Below, one piece after another: positions 33,259-42,401 of a stretch of DNA of 64,000 bases. The translations under genes were made by a program, and so were the position numbers. The stretch is from Sphingobacterium sp. BN32 (GTDB taxonomy: Bacteria; Bacteroidota; Bacteroidia; Sphingobacteriales; Sphingobacteriaceae), in assembly GCF_030503615.1 (NCBI RefSeq), contig NZ_CP129963.1, forward strand, positions 310,001 through 374,000, given 5' to 3'. The notes below the pieces were generated by a model. The model did not search any database. It saw only the letters and a program-made list of their open reading frames with translations, and was not told the DNA's origin. The first letter of the stretch is position 1; each line of letters starts with the position of its first letter.

Positions 33259-33278
33259 ACCTATCTTATGCGGGTAAA
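33248..33278. promoter_or_regulatory. 12-bp inverted repeat over the start of the hypothetical gene
   Basis: TTTACCCGCATA at 33248-33259 and TATGCGGGTAAA at 33267-33278 are perfectly complementary with a 7-base loop. It has no T-run on either side. It could be an operator or a 5' RNA hairpin that hides the first ATG. Confidence 0.5.
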
Positions 33279-33511
33279 CAGGACTTTGTATGAAAATGAA
33301 GTTTTCGTCCTTCGTGGATATAAATATACAGCTTATTTAGAATCGTTATAAATAAATATGACAAGGATTCTATTTATGACATTTCGATTATAATCTACTA
33401 AACATGCCGTAATTTCTTAACCTAACTGTAGAACGTTACGAATGTGCTTGTAGTATGTGCTTTTAAAATTTGTCTACAATACTCCATGAAGTGGAGAGGT
33501 CAGATAATGGT

Positions 33512-34192
33512 TTAAAGCCGCTTCATTCGGATATTTCTGAAGCCTACAGAGTCGGTATGATTCTGAAACGCAATTTTCCCGCTTTTGAAGGTGTTAAATG
33601 CTGGATAATTTTTCATGTTGCTTTTTGCAACCTTTTCTATAAAGGAGGTGCTATTGATATCATCCTGAAAAGTAAGTTTTTCATTAAGCCAGAAGCTCAC
33701 TATGCCTTTGTTCTGAATGATCTTTGCTGTATTCCATTGGCCATAAGGTTTCGGTTTGGAGTTTTGAGCATTGCATGCAACGCTGTACAAACATCCTGCC
33801 CAGTGTGTGGAGTCGATTTGATGTCGATGTTCAGCATTGGCGTTATCAAGAAGTTGCATCTCCAGTCCTGTCGCAAATGTGGCAGCAAATGCGGTATCTT
33901 CCTTTACATTGATGAAGACCCCGCTGTTTCCGCTCTTTTTTACCCACCATTCAAAGCTGAGTTCGAAGTCTTCAAATTCCTGGTCAGTCACGAGGTCTCC
34001 GAAGATTCCGTCGGATTTAGGGTCGCAAAGTAATGTTCCATCGCTGACCTTCCATTTGGAGTTTGTTTTTGTTTGATTATAAATATGGAAGCCATCGAGA
34101 TTTTTGCCGTTAAAAATGCGCTCATCGGTATTGTGAGTTGAGCAAGCGGAAATAATCAATAGAAGCGCGGGTATGCTTAATAGTTTGTACAT
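33512..34192 (-). CDS. 3-keto-disaccharide hydrolase-type (DUF1080) lipoprotein
   Basis: The start at 34192 gives 226 residues with a proper lipoprotein signal (LLIISACSTHN, cysteine 17); the frame is open 13 codons further. The mature protein is a concanavalin-like beta-sandwich with the DUF1080 pattern: FNGKNLDGFHIYN, KWKVSDGTLLCDP, FEDFELSFEWW, NSGVFINV, ATGLEMQLLDN, GQWNTAKIIQNKGIVSFWLN and a final F.DSVGFRNIRMK strand. Family members bind or hydrolyse 3-keto-glycosides. It lies 75 bases downstream of an FMN reductase gene and may be co-transcribed. No 3-keto-sugar oxidoreductase is nearby. The 187-residue antisense frame is a shadow. Confidence 0.88.
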   Translation of the reverse strand: MYKLLSIPALLLIISACSTHNTDERIFNGKNLDGFHIYNQTKTNSKWKVSDGTLLCDPKSDGIFGDLVTDQEFEDFELSFEWWVKKSGNSGVFINVKEDTAFAATFATGLEMQLLDNANAEHRHQIDSTHWAGCLYSVACNAQNSKPKPYGQWNTAKIIQNKGIVSFWLNEKLTFQDDINSTSFIEKVAKSNMKNYPAFNTFKSGKIAFQNHTDSVGFRNIRMKRL

Positions 34193-34266
34193 AGGAATTG
34201 TTGATGTGACTGCGAATTCTAAAATAGGCAATTACATCAACAATAGAAAAACGTAATCGAATAGAT

Positions 34267-34788
34267 TTAGAATTTTGCTATTTCGTCCATCTGTTCGTCG
34301 ATGAACTTTAACGTAAGGGGATCATTGATGTTACCCTCTTCGTTTAATTCGTTTTGTACTAATGGAATATGAATTTTTAAAGGAAGCACATGCATTCTTA
34401 AATAATTGCAGACGCCGGTAAAATGGTCGACGCCGCGAATGTTTCCGTATTTGCCGGTAGAGAGTCCGACCAGTACTGCTTTCTTGTGGTAGAAAGAACT
34501 TGGAAAGGAACAGGCATCAACGAATAGTTTCAGTATTCCCGGATAGCTGCCGTTATATTCAGGGATAATAAAAATGAATTTTCGTGCCGTCGACACTTTC
34601 TCTTGAATCGATGCGAATTCATCGCTACGCTGGCCATAAAGATCTGTTACAGAAAGGTTGTCAGGCAAGTCCTCTAAGGACAAAATTTCGAACTGCTCAC
34701 CGCGTCTCATAAGCTCTTGTTGATAGAATTTTGCGACTCTTAAGGAGTTAGAACGTTTGCGGTTTGTGCCTGAGATAATTAAATTCAT
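34267..34788 (-). CDS. NADPH-dependent FMN reductase family protein
   Basis: This 173-residue flavodoxin-like protein has the FMN phosphate loop ISGTNRKRSNSLRVA near 5-19 and the PEYNGSYPGILKLFVD motif near 97-112, both typical of the NADPH-dependent FMN reductase/quinone reductase family (ChrR, AzoR-like). It is soluble and complete. It is divergent from parA across a 217-base gap. Likely role is reduction of quinones or flavins; the true substrate is unknown. Confidence 0.9.
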   Translation of the reverse strand: MNLIISGTNRKRSNSLRVAKFYQQELMRRGEQFEILSLEDLPDNLSVTDLYGQRSDEFASIQEKVSTARKFIFIIPEYNGSYPGILKLFVDACSFPSSFYHKKAVLVGLSTGKYGNIRGVDHFTGVCNYLRMHVLPLKIHIPLVQNELNEEGNINDPLTLKFIDEQMDEIAKF

Positions 34789-35005
34789 TGTTTATATGTT
34801 ACTTATAAAAAGCATGTTAGATGGTTGTCGATACCTAATTCAATTTTTTGTATCTTAGCATCCTGAGTATACTGTGCTTTAGAATAGCTTCAAAATTAAG
34901 AAATTTAACATCATTTAAGTGTCTTATATCACAAAGGTATGTTAATTTGCAGATTGAAACTTATATAGGCACAGTAGACGAAGTTTCAAAATCTGAGGAA
35001 TCATC

Positions 35006-35803
35006 ATGGGAAAAATTATTGCCATAGCCAATCAAAAAGGAGGAGTTGGGAAAACCACTACCTCAATCAATCTTGCAGCGAGCTTATCCGTTTTAGAATA
35101 TAAAACACTTTTAGTTGATGCAGATCCACAAGCGAATTCTACTTCTGGTATTGGTTTCGATCCTCGTGCAATTAAAGCTAGTATTTACGAATGTTTGGTT
35201 AACGATTTAGACCCTAGAGAGGCTATTCAACATACAGATACTCCAAATTTAGATTTATTACCAGCTCATATAGACTTGGTAGGTGCCGAGATTGAAATGA
35301 TCAATTTAGAGGAGCGTGAATTTAAAATGAAGCGTATTTTGGATGAAGTGAAAGACGATTATGACTTCATCATCATCGATTGTTCACCATCCTTGGGACT
35401 TATCACCATCAATGCATTAACAGCGTCAAATTCAGTAATCATCCCTGTTCAATGTGAATATTTCGCGTTAGAGGGATTGGGTAAATTATTAAATACGATC
35501 AAAATTGTACAAAATAGATTGAATACAGCGTTAGAAATCGAAGGTATCTTATTGACGATGTATGACGTTCGCTTAAGATTGTCAAATCAAGTTGTAGAAG
35601 AAGTAAGAACGCATTTCCATGACTTGGTATTTGATACCATTATCCAACGTAATACGCGTCTTAGCGAAGCACCAAGCTTCGGTATATCAGTGATTATGCA
35701 CGATGCTTCATGTAAAGGAGCTATCAACTACCTGAATTTAGCGCGTGAGATATTAGAGAAGAACGGATTGTTAAAAGAAAATACGCAAACAGTAACAGTA
35801 TAG
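35006..35803 (+). CDS. parA: Chromosome-partitioning ATPase ParA (Soj)
   Basis: ParA forms ATP-dependent gradients on the nucleoid that move ParB-bound origin regions. The 265-residue protein has the deviant Walker A KGGVGKTT at 11-18, Walker A' DADPQANST near 39-47, and Walker B FIIIDCSPSLG near 121-131. It is short, without the N-terminal HTH of plasmid ParA, so it is the chromosomal type. The stop is 1 base from the parB start. A TATCTTAG box at 34851-34858 with TTG at 34825 is a possible promoter, giving a leader of about 150 bases. Confidence 0.96.
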   Translation: MGKIIAIANQKGGVGKTTTSINLAASLSVLEYKTLLVDADPQANSTSGIGFDPRAIKASIYECLVNDLDPREAIQHTDTPNLDLLPAHIDLVGAEIEMINLEEREFKMKRILDEVKDDYDFIIIDCSPSLGLITINALTASNSVIIPVQCEYFALEGLGKLLNTIKIVQNRLNTALEIEGILLTMYDVRLRLSNQVVEEVRTHFHDLVFDTIIQRNTRLSEAPSFGISVIMHDASCKGAINYLNLAREILEKNGLLKENTQTVTV

Positions 35804-35804
35804 T

Positions 35805-36728
35805 ATGGCAGCACAACAGCGTAAAACGGGCTTGGGTAAGGGATTAGGTGCTTTATTACAGCAAGAAAATATTGGAGTTAGCAATACTTCAGGCAATAAT
35901 ACACCTGCTCCTAAAACACCAAACCCTCCTGCGGGCAGCATCAATTTTATTCAAATTGCCCAAATTGCTATAAATCCTTTTCAACCACGGACTGATTTTG
36001 ATGAGCAAGCATTGCGCGAACTTTCAGAGTCGATCGAAGTTCAAGGCTTAATTCAGCCGATCACGGTTCGCCAGGTAGGTAAAAACGAATACCAACTTAT
36101 TTCCGGTGAGCGTCGATTAAGAGCATCGAAAATGGCGGGTATCACAGAGATTCCTGCATATGTCCGTACAGCCAATGACCAACAGATGTTGGAAATGGCG
36201 TTGATTGAGAATATTCAACGTGAAAATTTAAATGCGATCGAAATTGCATTGAGTTTCCAACGGATGATTGAAGAGTGTAGTTTGAAACAGGAAGAACTCG
36301 GAGATCGCGTTTCTAAGAACAGATCTACAGTAACCAACTACCTTCGTTTATTAAAATTACCTCCCGTAATTCAAGCTTCTATTCGTGATGGCGATTTATC
36401 CATGGGACATGCGCGCGCTTTAATCAATGTCGGGGAAGTTGACAAACAATTGTTTGTCTTCCAAGAGATATTGGAAAAAGGACTCTCAGTTCGTAAAACA
36501 GAACAATTAGTTCGTGAAATTCAGCAAGCTGATGAGAAAAGACGTCGCAAACCGAAGAAGACAGATCAACTAGACTTTCAATACCAAAAAATTGAAGATG
36601 ATTTAGCTTCTAAATTCGCTACTCGTGTTAAACTAGATCTAAAAGCTACTAAAGGAAAAGGATCCATTGTTATCCCTTTCTCTTCTGAAGATGATTTAAG
36701 CCGAATTTTAGAACTACTAGATTGGTAA
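35805..36728 (+). CDS. parB: Chromosome-partitioning protein ParB (Spo0J)
   Basis: ParB binds parS sites and spreads as a CTP-dependent clamp. The 307-residue product has the GLGKGLGALL N-terminal ParA-interacting segment at 10-19, the CTP-binding motifs GLIQPITV and SGERRLRASK (GERR at 101-104) and ENIQREN at 135-141. The HTH domain follows (LKQEELGDRVSKNRSTVTNY) with a C-terminal dimerisation region after a basic linker. It is translationally coupled to the next gene (TAATG overlap). No parS-like palindrome was found near the operon. Confidence 0.96.
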   Translation: MAAQQRKTGLGKGLGALLQQENIGVSNTSGNNTPAPKTPNPPAGSINFIQIAQIAINPFQPRTDFDEQALRELSESIEVQGLIQPITVRQVGKNEYQLISGERRLRASKMAGITEIPAYVRTANDQQMLEMALIENIQRENLNAIEIALSFQRMIEECSLKQEELGDRVSKNRSTVTNYLRLLKLPPVIQASIRDGDLSMGHARALINVGEVDKQLFVFQEILEKGLSVRKTEQLVREIQQADEKRRRKPKKTDQLDFQYQKIEDDLASKFATRVKLDLKATKGKGSIVIPFSSEDDLSRILELLDW

Positions 36729-37495
36729 TGAGATTTACATTGCTACTTGCTTTTCTATTTTCCTTTTCGCTCAGCATCGCGCAAGTTAAGGACAGCATTC
36801 CGGAGACTAAGAAAACGGTGAAACTCCAGGATTCGGTGGATATGAAAGCCATCCAGGATTCCACAAAACTTAAGGAAGCACAAGATTCCACTAAAAAAGA
36901 GACACGTGCGGAACGGAAAGCTCGGGAAAAAGCAGAGAAGGAAAGAGCAAAATATTACTATAAGAATATCAAGAAAGACTCTGCTAGGTTAGAGATTGAG
37001 CACTTATCCCGCGTTGCGTGGAAGCGTTCATTGATCCTACCTGGGTGGGGCCAATATACCAATAAAGGATTGTGGTGGATTAAAGTCCCAATAATCTATG
37101 GGGGCTTTGTAACCTCTTATGTCGTATTCGATTATTGGCAATGGTACTATAAGGAGTTCCTTGCAGAGTTGAGATACAGACAGGAGTTCGGAACAGGTAC
37201 GGACTCTGCGCTTGGTCAATGGGATGAAGCAGGGTTAATCAAGCAGAAAGATTACACGCGCAGAAATCGTGATTTGACCATCTTGGTAACAGTTGGATGG
37301 TATGGGCTCAATATTGTTGAAGCCTACGTGGATTCGATGTTGAAGAATCGGTGGAATGTAAGCAACGACTTGAGTCTAAAAATATCTCCCACGTTCTTGC
37401 CAACTTACGCTTCTATGCCTGGCATGGGTATGGGGCCAATTAACGGTAGAAGCTTGCTGACACCGGGAATGAAAATGACATTTACCATCAAATAA
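36728..37495 (+). CDS. DUF5683 domain-containing membrane-associated protein
   Basis: The start is the ATG at 36728, which shares one base with the parB stop codon. This gives 255 residues. A Sec signal (MRFTLLLAFLFSFSLSIAQV) is followed by a highly charged Lys/Glu/Asp-Ser repeat region (residues about 20-85, several QDS(V/T)K units), probably coiled coil. Then comes the DUF5683 core with WKRSLILPGWGQYTNKGLWWIKVP and hydrophobic segments. It lies between parB and dapB, an order I recall from many Bacteroidota genomes. Function is unknown; an envelope role tied to growth or division is a guess. Confidence 0.85.
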   Translation: MRFTLLLAFLFSFSLSIAQVKDSIPETKKTVKLQDSVDMKAIQDSTKLKEAQDSTKKETRAERKAREKAEKERAKYYYKNIKKDSARLEIEHLSRVAWKRSLILPGWGQYTNKGLWWIKVPIIYGGFVTSYVVFDYWQWYYKEFLAELRYRQEFGTGTDSALGQWDEAGLIKQKDYTRRNRDLTILVTVGWYGLNIVEAYVDSMLKNRWNVSNDLSLKISPTFLPTYASMPGMGMGPINGRSLLTPGMKMTFTIK

Positions 37496-37517
37496 TAAAT
37501 TAACCAATTAACCACAT

Positions 37518-38261
37518 ATGAAAATTGTTTTATTGGGATACGGCAAAATGGGACAGTTGATTGAGCGCTTTGCTATGAAACGCGGTCATGAAGTTGTTCT
37601 TATCGTCGATGAAAGCAATAGGGATAGCATAGAAATCGAAGACTTGCAGGATGCAGATCTAGCAATCGATTTCAGCACTCCGCATGCAGCATTAGAAAAT
37701 ATCAGTCTTTGTTTTGAGGCAAACTTACCCTTGGTGGTGGGAACTACCGGTTGGTATGACCATTTAGACGAAGTTCGTGAAACTTGTATTGAAGCAGATC
37801 AGGCTTTATTGTATGGCTCCAACTTTAGTATAGGTGTCAATATATTCTTTCATATCAACAAGATGCTTGCGAAAGCGATAAATCCCTATAAACAATATGA
37901 CGTACAGGTCGAGGAGATTCATCATATCCATAAATTGGACGCTCCAAGTGGTACTGCGATTACGATTGCAGAGGGAATTCTAGATAATAATGACGCGAAG
38001 AAGACTTGGGTAAATTCTGTAGAAGGATCAGGAGAAGAGGTTATTCCGAAACCTGATGAACTATTAATTGAGAGCTTACGCATCGAGGAAGTTCCTGGTA
38101 CACATACGGTATTGTACAGCTCAGAGGTTGATCAGATAGAATTTAAGCATACAGCACACAGCCGCGAAGGCTTTGCATTGGGCGCGGTTATTGCAGCCGA
38201 ATGGCTTTTAGGTAAGAAGGGGTTCTTTCAGGTAACTGAAATGTTTGATTTTAATAATTAG
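37518..38261 (+). CDS. dapB: 4-hydroxy-tetrahydrodipicolinate reductase DapB
   Basis: DapB makes tetrahydrodipicolinate for lysine and meso-diaminopimelate (peptidoglycan). The 247-residue product has the Rossmann loop LLGYGKMGQLIE near 5-16, GTTGWYD near 75-81, the active-site EIHHIHKLDAPSGTA near 134-148 (His-His and Lys with the phosphate-binding SGTA), and the C-terminal REGFALGAVIAAEWL. It sits 22 bases after the DUF5683 gene and 6 bases before lepB. dapF lies in the same window at 63106 on the other strand. Confidence 0.96.
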   Translation: MKIVLLGYGKMGQLIERFAMKRGHEVVLIVDESNRDSIEIEDLQDADLAIDFSTPHAALENISLCFEANLPLVVGTTGWYDHLDEVRETCIEADQALLYGSNFSIGVNIFFHINKMLAKAINPYKQYDVQVEEIHHIHKLDAPSGTAITIAEGILDNNDAKKTWVNSVEGSGEEVIPKPDELLIESLRIEEVPGTHTVLYSSEVDQIEFKHTAHSREGFALGAVIAAEWLLGKKGFFQVTEMFDFNN

Positions 38262-38267
38262 AAATAT

Positions 38268-39698
38268 ATGTGGTATATCATTTTTGCCATAGCAACAATC
38301 GGCGCACTTTATGGGCTATGGTTGTTATATAGAAAAGCTGGAAAGCAGGGTTGGGAAGCTGTAGTTCCTATTTACGGACAATATGTGATGGCGCAGCTAG
38401 TTGGTCGTCCAACATGGTGGATCATTTGGCTGTTTGTGCCTATTGTCAATATTTTCATCTTTTACGATCTATACTTGAACTTCATCAAGGCATTTGGAAA
38501 GCGTCGCTTTTGGGAAAATGCCGCAGCGGTGTTAGTTCCGTTTATCGTATTGCCGATGTGGGGAAAGGATCCTAATGTCAAGTACTTAGGGCTTTCTACT
38601 ACCGACGAGTTCAAGCAAAAATATCCCTATAAGAAATCTACTGCGCGTGAGTGGGCTGATGCCATCATATTCGCTACTGTAGCAGCTTCCTTGATTCGCG
38701 GCTTTTTAATTGAGGCCTATATGATTCCGACTGGCTCCATGGAGCGTAGTTTACTCGTTGGGGATTTCCTGTTCGTAAGTAAATTAAACTATGGACCTCG
38801 TGTTCCGATGACGCCATTGGCATTTCCATTTGCACACCATACCATGCCGATTACTGGCGGTAAAGCCTATTCAGAACTCATTAAGGTGCCGTATAAGCGA
38901 CTCCCAGGATTCCAGGATATCAAACGCTATGACGTGGTGGTATTCAACTTTCCAGAGGAGATTGAAAGACCGATCGACAAGCGCGAGAATTACATCAAAC
39001 GCTGTGTGGGATTACCGGGCGATGTTGTATCAATGGAGCGTGCTAGACTTTTCGTCAATGGCGAACCTGCATTTACGGATCCGGACTTCCAAACAAACTA
39101 TATCGTAGAAACTGAACCAAATGGCTTAAATATGCAGCGTCTTTTAGATATGCGTATCGAAGTAGATCAAGTGAACACAGAGCCCGGAATTGGATTTTAT
39201 GTACTCCACATGACGAAAGAAGAAGCTGATCAAGTGAAGTCTTGGGAAAGTGTTAAAAGCTTTCGAGAGCAAATCTTCGAGCCGCAAGATGCAAGCCCTG
39301 GTGCTTCTGCATTCCCGCATTATAAAGGCGGTGTAGTTTGGAATTATGACAACTTCGGACCTATCCATGTTCCTGCAAAGGGATGGACCGTTAAATTAGA
39401 TAGCCTGACTGTGCCGTTATACGAAAGAGCGATTCAGATTTACGAAGGCAATACCTTTGAAAAACGTGGCGACGGTTATTATATTAACAATGTCAAAGCA
39501 GATTCGTATACCTTCAAGATGAACTACTATTGGATGATGGGTGATAACAGACATAACTCATTAGACTCTAGAGGATGGGGCTTCGTGCCGGAAGATCACA
39601 TCGTAGGTAAAGCATTATTTACCTGGATGAGCTGGGATAAAGATGGAACCTTCCTGTCCAAGATCAGATGGAATAGAATATTTAAAGGTATTGAATAA
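38268..39698 (+). CDS. lepB: Signal peptidase I LepB with N-terminal DUF5684-type membrane domain
   Basis: LepB removes signal peptides from exported proteins at the inner membrane. At 476 residues it is longer than E. coli LepB (324). Residues 1-105 form an extra four-segment membrane domain ([23 protein letters not shown], typical of DUF5684). The peptidase part begins with a membrane anchor near 130-150. It has the catalytic serine in [15 protein letters not shown] (S157), the catalytic lysine in [12 protein letters not shown] (K244) and the [17 protein letters not shown] box near the C-terminus. It is the last gene of the parA operon, followed by a strong terminator. Confidence 0.96.
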   Translation: MWYIIFAIATIGALYGLWLLYRKAGKQGWEAVVPIYGQYVMAQLVGRPTWWIIWLFVPIVNIFIFYDLYLNFIKAFGKRRFWENAAAVLVPFIVLPMWGKDPNVKYLGLSTTDEFKQKYPYKKSTAREWADAIIFATVAASLIRGFLIEAYMIPTGSMERSLLVGDFLFVSKLNYGPRVPMTPLAFPFAHHTMPITGGKAYSELIKVPYKRLPGFQDIKRYDVVVFNFPEEIERPIDKRENYIKRCVGLPGDVVSMERARLFVNGEPAFTDPDFQTNYIVETEPNGLNMQRLLDMRIEVDQVNTEPGIGFYVLHMTKEEADQVKSWESVKSFREQIFEPQDASPGASAFPHYKGGVVWNYDNFGPIHVPAKGWTVKLDSLTVPLYERAIQIYEGNTFEKRGDGYYINNVKADSYTFKMNYYWMMGDNRHNSLDSRGWGFVPEDHIVGKALFTWMSWDKDGTFLSKIRWNRIFKGIE

Positions 39699-39714
39699 TA
39701 ATACCAAAGTATTA

Positions 39715-39758
39715 TAAAAAAGAGCGGGCTATTGAATCAATAGCCCGCTCTTTTTTTA
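39715..39758. terminator. Bidirectional terminator between lepB and pdxJ
   Basis: AGAGCGGGCTATTGA at 39721-39735 is perfectly complementary to TCAATAGCCCGCTCT at 39737-39751. An A-run precedes it and a T-run follows, serving both convergent genes. Confidence 0.93.
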
Positions 39759-39769
39759 TGATATTATTT

Positions 39770-40486
39770 CTATTTCAACGCTGCCAGATAGCGTTTGATA
39801 GTTTCCTCCAAACCTAAGTATAGCGCATCTGCAATTAATGCATGCCCGATGCTCACCTCTAATAATTCTGGAATATGCTGATTGAAATATTGCAAGTTAT
39901 TTAAATCCAAATCATGACCGGCGTTCAAACCTAGTCCTACTTCGCGCGCTTTCAGTGCCGCTTTAAAATAAGGTGCGATAGCCTCTTCCTTGTTAAAGCC
40001 ATATTCCGCAGCAAAAGCTTCGGTATATAGCTCGATACGGTCGGTGCCGGTTTCTGCTGCCGCCTCCACCATATCCTCAATCGGATCGACAAAAATAGAT
40101 ACGCGAATACCCTTGTCTTTAAATAGCTTCACCATATCCGAAAGATAATCTTTGTATTTAATGGTATCCCATCCATGATTTGATGTAATCTGACCTAATG
40201 CGTCCGGTACTAAGGTTACTTGCGTCGGCGTATTGGCCAACACCAAGTCAATAAACTTTTGCTCCTGACAGTTCCCTTCGATATTGAACTCGGTCTGAAT
40301 ATTTGCCTTCAGATCATACACATCCTGATAACGGATATGGCGCTCGTCGGGTCTAGGATGAACGGTAATTCCTTCGGCTCCGAAGCGTTCGCACGCAAGT
40401 GCAGCTGCTAATACATTCGGGACATTGCCACCTCTCGAATTACGTAATGTCGCTATTTTGTTAATATTTACGGATAGTTTAGTCAT
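39770..40486 (-). CDS. pdxJ: Pyridoxine 5'-phosphate synthase PdxJ
   Basis: PdxJ condenses 1-deoxyxylulose 5-phosphate with 3-amino-2-oxopropyl phosphate to pyridoxine 5'-phosphate. The 238-residue TIM barrel has the family start [17 protein letters not shown] with NIN...LR near 6-15, [13 protein letters not shown] near 38-50, TLVPD, the catalytic-site RIELYTE near 173, and [15 protein letters not shown]. Length is normal. It is a single gene, convergent with lepB and divergent from cdaA. Confidence 0.96.
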   Translation of the reverse strand: MTKLSVNINKIATLRNSRGGNVPNVLAAALACERFGAEGITVHPRPDERHIRYQDVYDLKANIQTEFNIEGNCQEQKFIDLVLANTPTQVTLVPDALGQITSNHGWDTIKYKDYLSDMVKLFKDKGIRVSIFVDPIEDMVEAAAETGTDRIELYTEAFAAEYGFNKEEAIAPYFKAALKAREVGLGLNAGHDLDLNNLQYFNQHIPELLEVSIGHALIADALYLGLEETIKRYLAALK

Positions 40487-40592
40487 GCTGATCGTCTTTT
40501 TACAAATTTACACTTTTAAGCAGGGATGTTCGGTCAATTTATGAATTATTATACCTGCTTCAATGGATAAAATTTTTTAAATTGCATGCTAT

Positions 40593-41387
40593 ATGGATGG
40601 ACTGGATTTCAATCTCTTAAGTGGCTTTCGTCTGCTTGACTTTATCGATATCATTCTCGTAGCTATCATTATTTACTATGTGTATAGCCTGATCAAAGGA
40701 ACTATTGCCGTTAATATTTTAATCGGGGTGGGGCTTTTCTATGGTATCTATCTTGTTGTGAAGCAGATGGAAATGCGCTTACTGACGGAAATATTCGGAG
40801 GATTCATATCCGTAGGGTCCATTGCACTGATCGTTGTATTCCAGCAGGAGATACGACGCTTCTTGCTGCACATCGGAAAGAACATCTCGTTGCGCCGTAA
40901 GAAGTTCTTTTGGTCGGTATTTGGAACGAAAAAGACAACGCACGCAGATAATACGGAATTCATAAAGCCTATTGTCGAAGCCTGCCAGAACATGTCAAAA
41001 TCGAAAACTGGTGCTTTGCTAGTCTTCTCGCGTTATTTTGATGAAGAATACTACCAAACCAGCGGTACGATCATCGATGCTCCCGTGTCGAAGCGTCTTC
41101 TGGAGAGTATATTCTTTAAGAACTCCCCTTTGCACGATGGGGCTGTGATCATCGTTGATAACCGAATTATGACGGCGAGCTCGGTATTGCCGCTTTCAGA
41201 TTCTGATGATCTGCCGCCACAGTTCGGACTTCGACATCGTGCTGCAATCGGCGTAACGGAAGTTTCTGAAGCCTTCGCGGTCATCGTCTCAGAAGAAACA
41301 GGGGAGATCTCCTTTGCCAAAGATGGTAATATAAATATGAACCTAACAGCACAAGAGTTAGAGAAGATTCTTGCGGAAGAACTCTAG
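40593..41387 (+). CDS. cdaA: Diadenylate cyclase CdaA
   Basis: CdaA makes the second messenger c-di-AMP, linked to potassium, osmotic and cell-wall homeostasis. The 264-residue protein has three N-terminal membrane segments (about 18-33, 38-58, 70-85) followed by the DAC domain with both signature motifs: DGA (HDGAVIIV, 182-184) and RHR (GLRHRAAIG, 214-216). The usual Bacteroidota neighbour folP is absent upstream, where pdxJ lies divergently. A weak TAAATTGC box lies about 10 bases before the ATG. Confidence 0.95.
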   Translation: MDGLDFNLLSGFRLLDFIDIILVAIIIYYVYSLIKGTIAVNILIGVGLFYGIYLVVKQMEMRLLTEIFGGFISVGSIALIVVFQQEIRRFLLHIGKNISLRRKKFFWSVFGTKKTTHADNTEFIKPIVEACQNMSKSKTGALLVFSRYFDEEYYQTSGTIIDAPVSKRLLESIFFKNSPLHDGAVIIVDNRIMTASSVLPLSDSDDLPPQFGLRHRAAIGVTEVSEAFAVIVSEETGEISFAKDGNINMNLTAQELEKILAEEL

Positions 41388-41492
41388 TTTGCTGAATAAA
41401 ATTTATCAACAAGCATTATTTATTGAATAATTGTTGTTATTTATCGATTTTTCGATAACTTTATTCATTATGTAAATCTAAATTTTATTGCT

Positions 41493-42398
41493 ATGCATTT
41501 CGAGGAAAAAAAGCCTGTCGACGTGGTGTTAAACGATCTATTCGAACACTACCGTAAAAATGTCGCTGATGTAGATAAAATTACCCAAGCTTTGTTGGAA
41601 CGCGGAGTTGTACAATCGCAAGATGATATTGTGAATGACCATATCGCATTCCGCACTTTGGGCGTCCCTAATCTAGGGATTAAATCCTTCGAGAAAATCT
41701 TCCTTTCCTTTGGTTATCAAAAGAAAGATTACTTCTATTTCGAAGGCAAGAAATTAGATGCTTATTGGTTTGCTCCACCTTCACCGGAATATCCTAGAAT
41801 ATTTGTCTCTGAACTACGTGTTTCAGAATTGAGTAAACCGGTTCAGGACATCATTTATAAATACACCAAAGATATTACCTCCGATCCTGTTGATCGTTTA
41901 GATCTTAACAACGGTGAAGAAGCGGCTGCATTCTTGCAGAAGCCATTATGGGATCTGCCAACTTCCGAAGAGTATCAGACATTGCTTGCTGAAAGCGAAT
42001 ATGCGGCATGGGTAATCTACAACCGATACTACCTTAATCATTATACCATCAGTATACACGAATTGAAAGATGGTTATAATACATTGGAAGAATTCAATGC
42101 TTTTTTAGAAAGCATAGGTGTGAAGCTGAATACCTCAGGTGGAAAGATAAAGACCAGCGAAGACGGCTTACTTCGTCAAAGCAGTACAGTTTCCGCACTT
42201 TATGATGCAACTTTTGCCGACGGGAAGACTATACAAATTGCAGGCAGCTACGTTGAATTTGCTGAACGCTCCGTACTGCCGGAATTTAAAGATGTTCCAA
42301 AAGAACAGCTTGAAGCAAAACATCGTCGCGATGGTTTTGAGACCAACAACGCCGATAAGATTTTCGAAAGTACATATACAACGCAAATAAAAGGTTAG
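41493..42398 (+). CDS. DUF1338-family 2-oxoadipate dioxygenase/decarboxylase (HglS-like)
   Basis: The characterised Pseudomonas putida member HglS converts 2-oxoadipate with O2 to D-2-hydroxyglutarate using a metal site of two histidines and a glutamate. The 301-residue protein here keeps NDHIAFRTLG (H50, with arginine R54 four residues later), NHYTISIHEL (H183) and SYVEFAER (E255), in the order and spacing expected. It is shorter than HglS (about 460), like other Bacteroidota copies. It lies 3 bases upstream of a FAD/Fe-S oxidoreductase, which makes a two-step route likely. Function on 2-oxoadipate is inferred by family. Confidence 0.85.
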   Translation: MHFEEKKPVDVVLNDLFEHYRKNVADVDKITQALLERGVVQSQDDIVNDHIAFRTLGVPNLGIKSFEKIFLSFGYQKKDYFYFEGKKLDAYWFAPPSPEYPRIFVSELRVSELSKPVQDIIYKYTKDITSDPVDRLDLNNGEEAAAFLQKPLWDLPTSEEYQTLLAESEYAAWVIYNRYYLNHYTISIHELKDGYNTLEEFNAFLESIGVKLNTSGGKIKTSEDGLLRQSSTVSALYDATFADGKTIQIAGSYVEFAERSVLPEFKDVPKEQLEAKHRRDGFETNNADKIFESTYTTQIKG

Positions 42399-42401
42399 AA
42401 G

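Noticed and set aside
33470..34033. A 187-residue frame on the + strand
   Set aside because: It is antisense to the DUF1080 lipoprotein, which has a signal peptide and clear family motifs; the + frame has neither.
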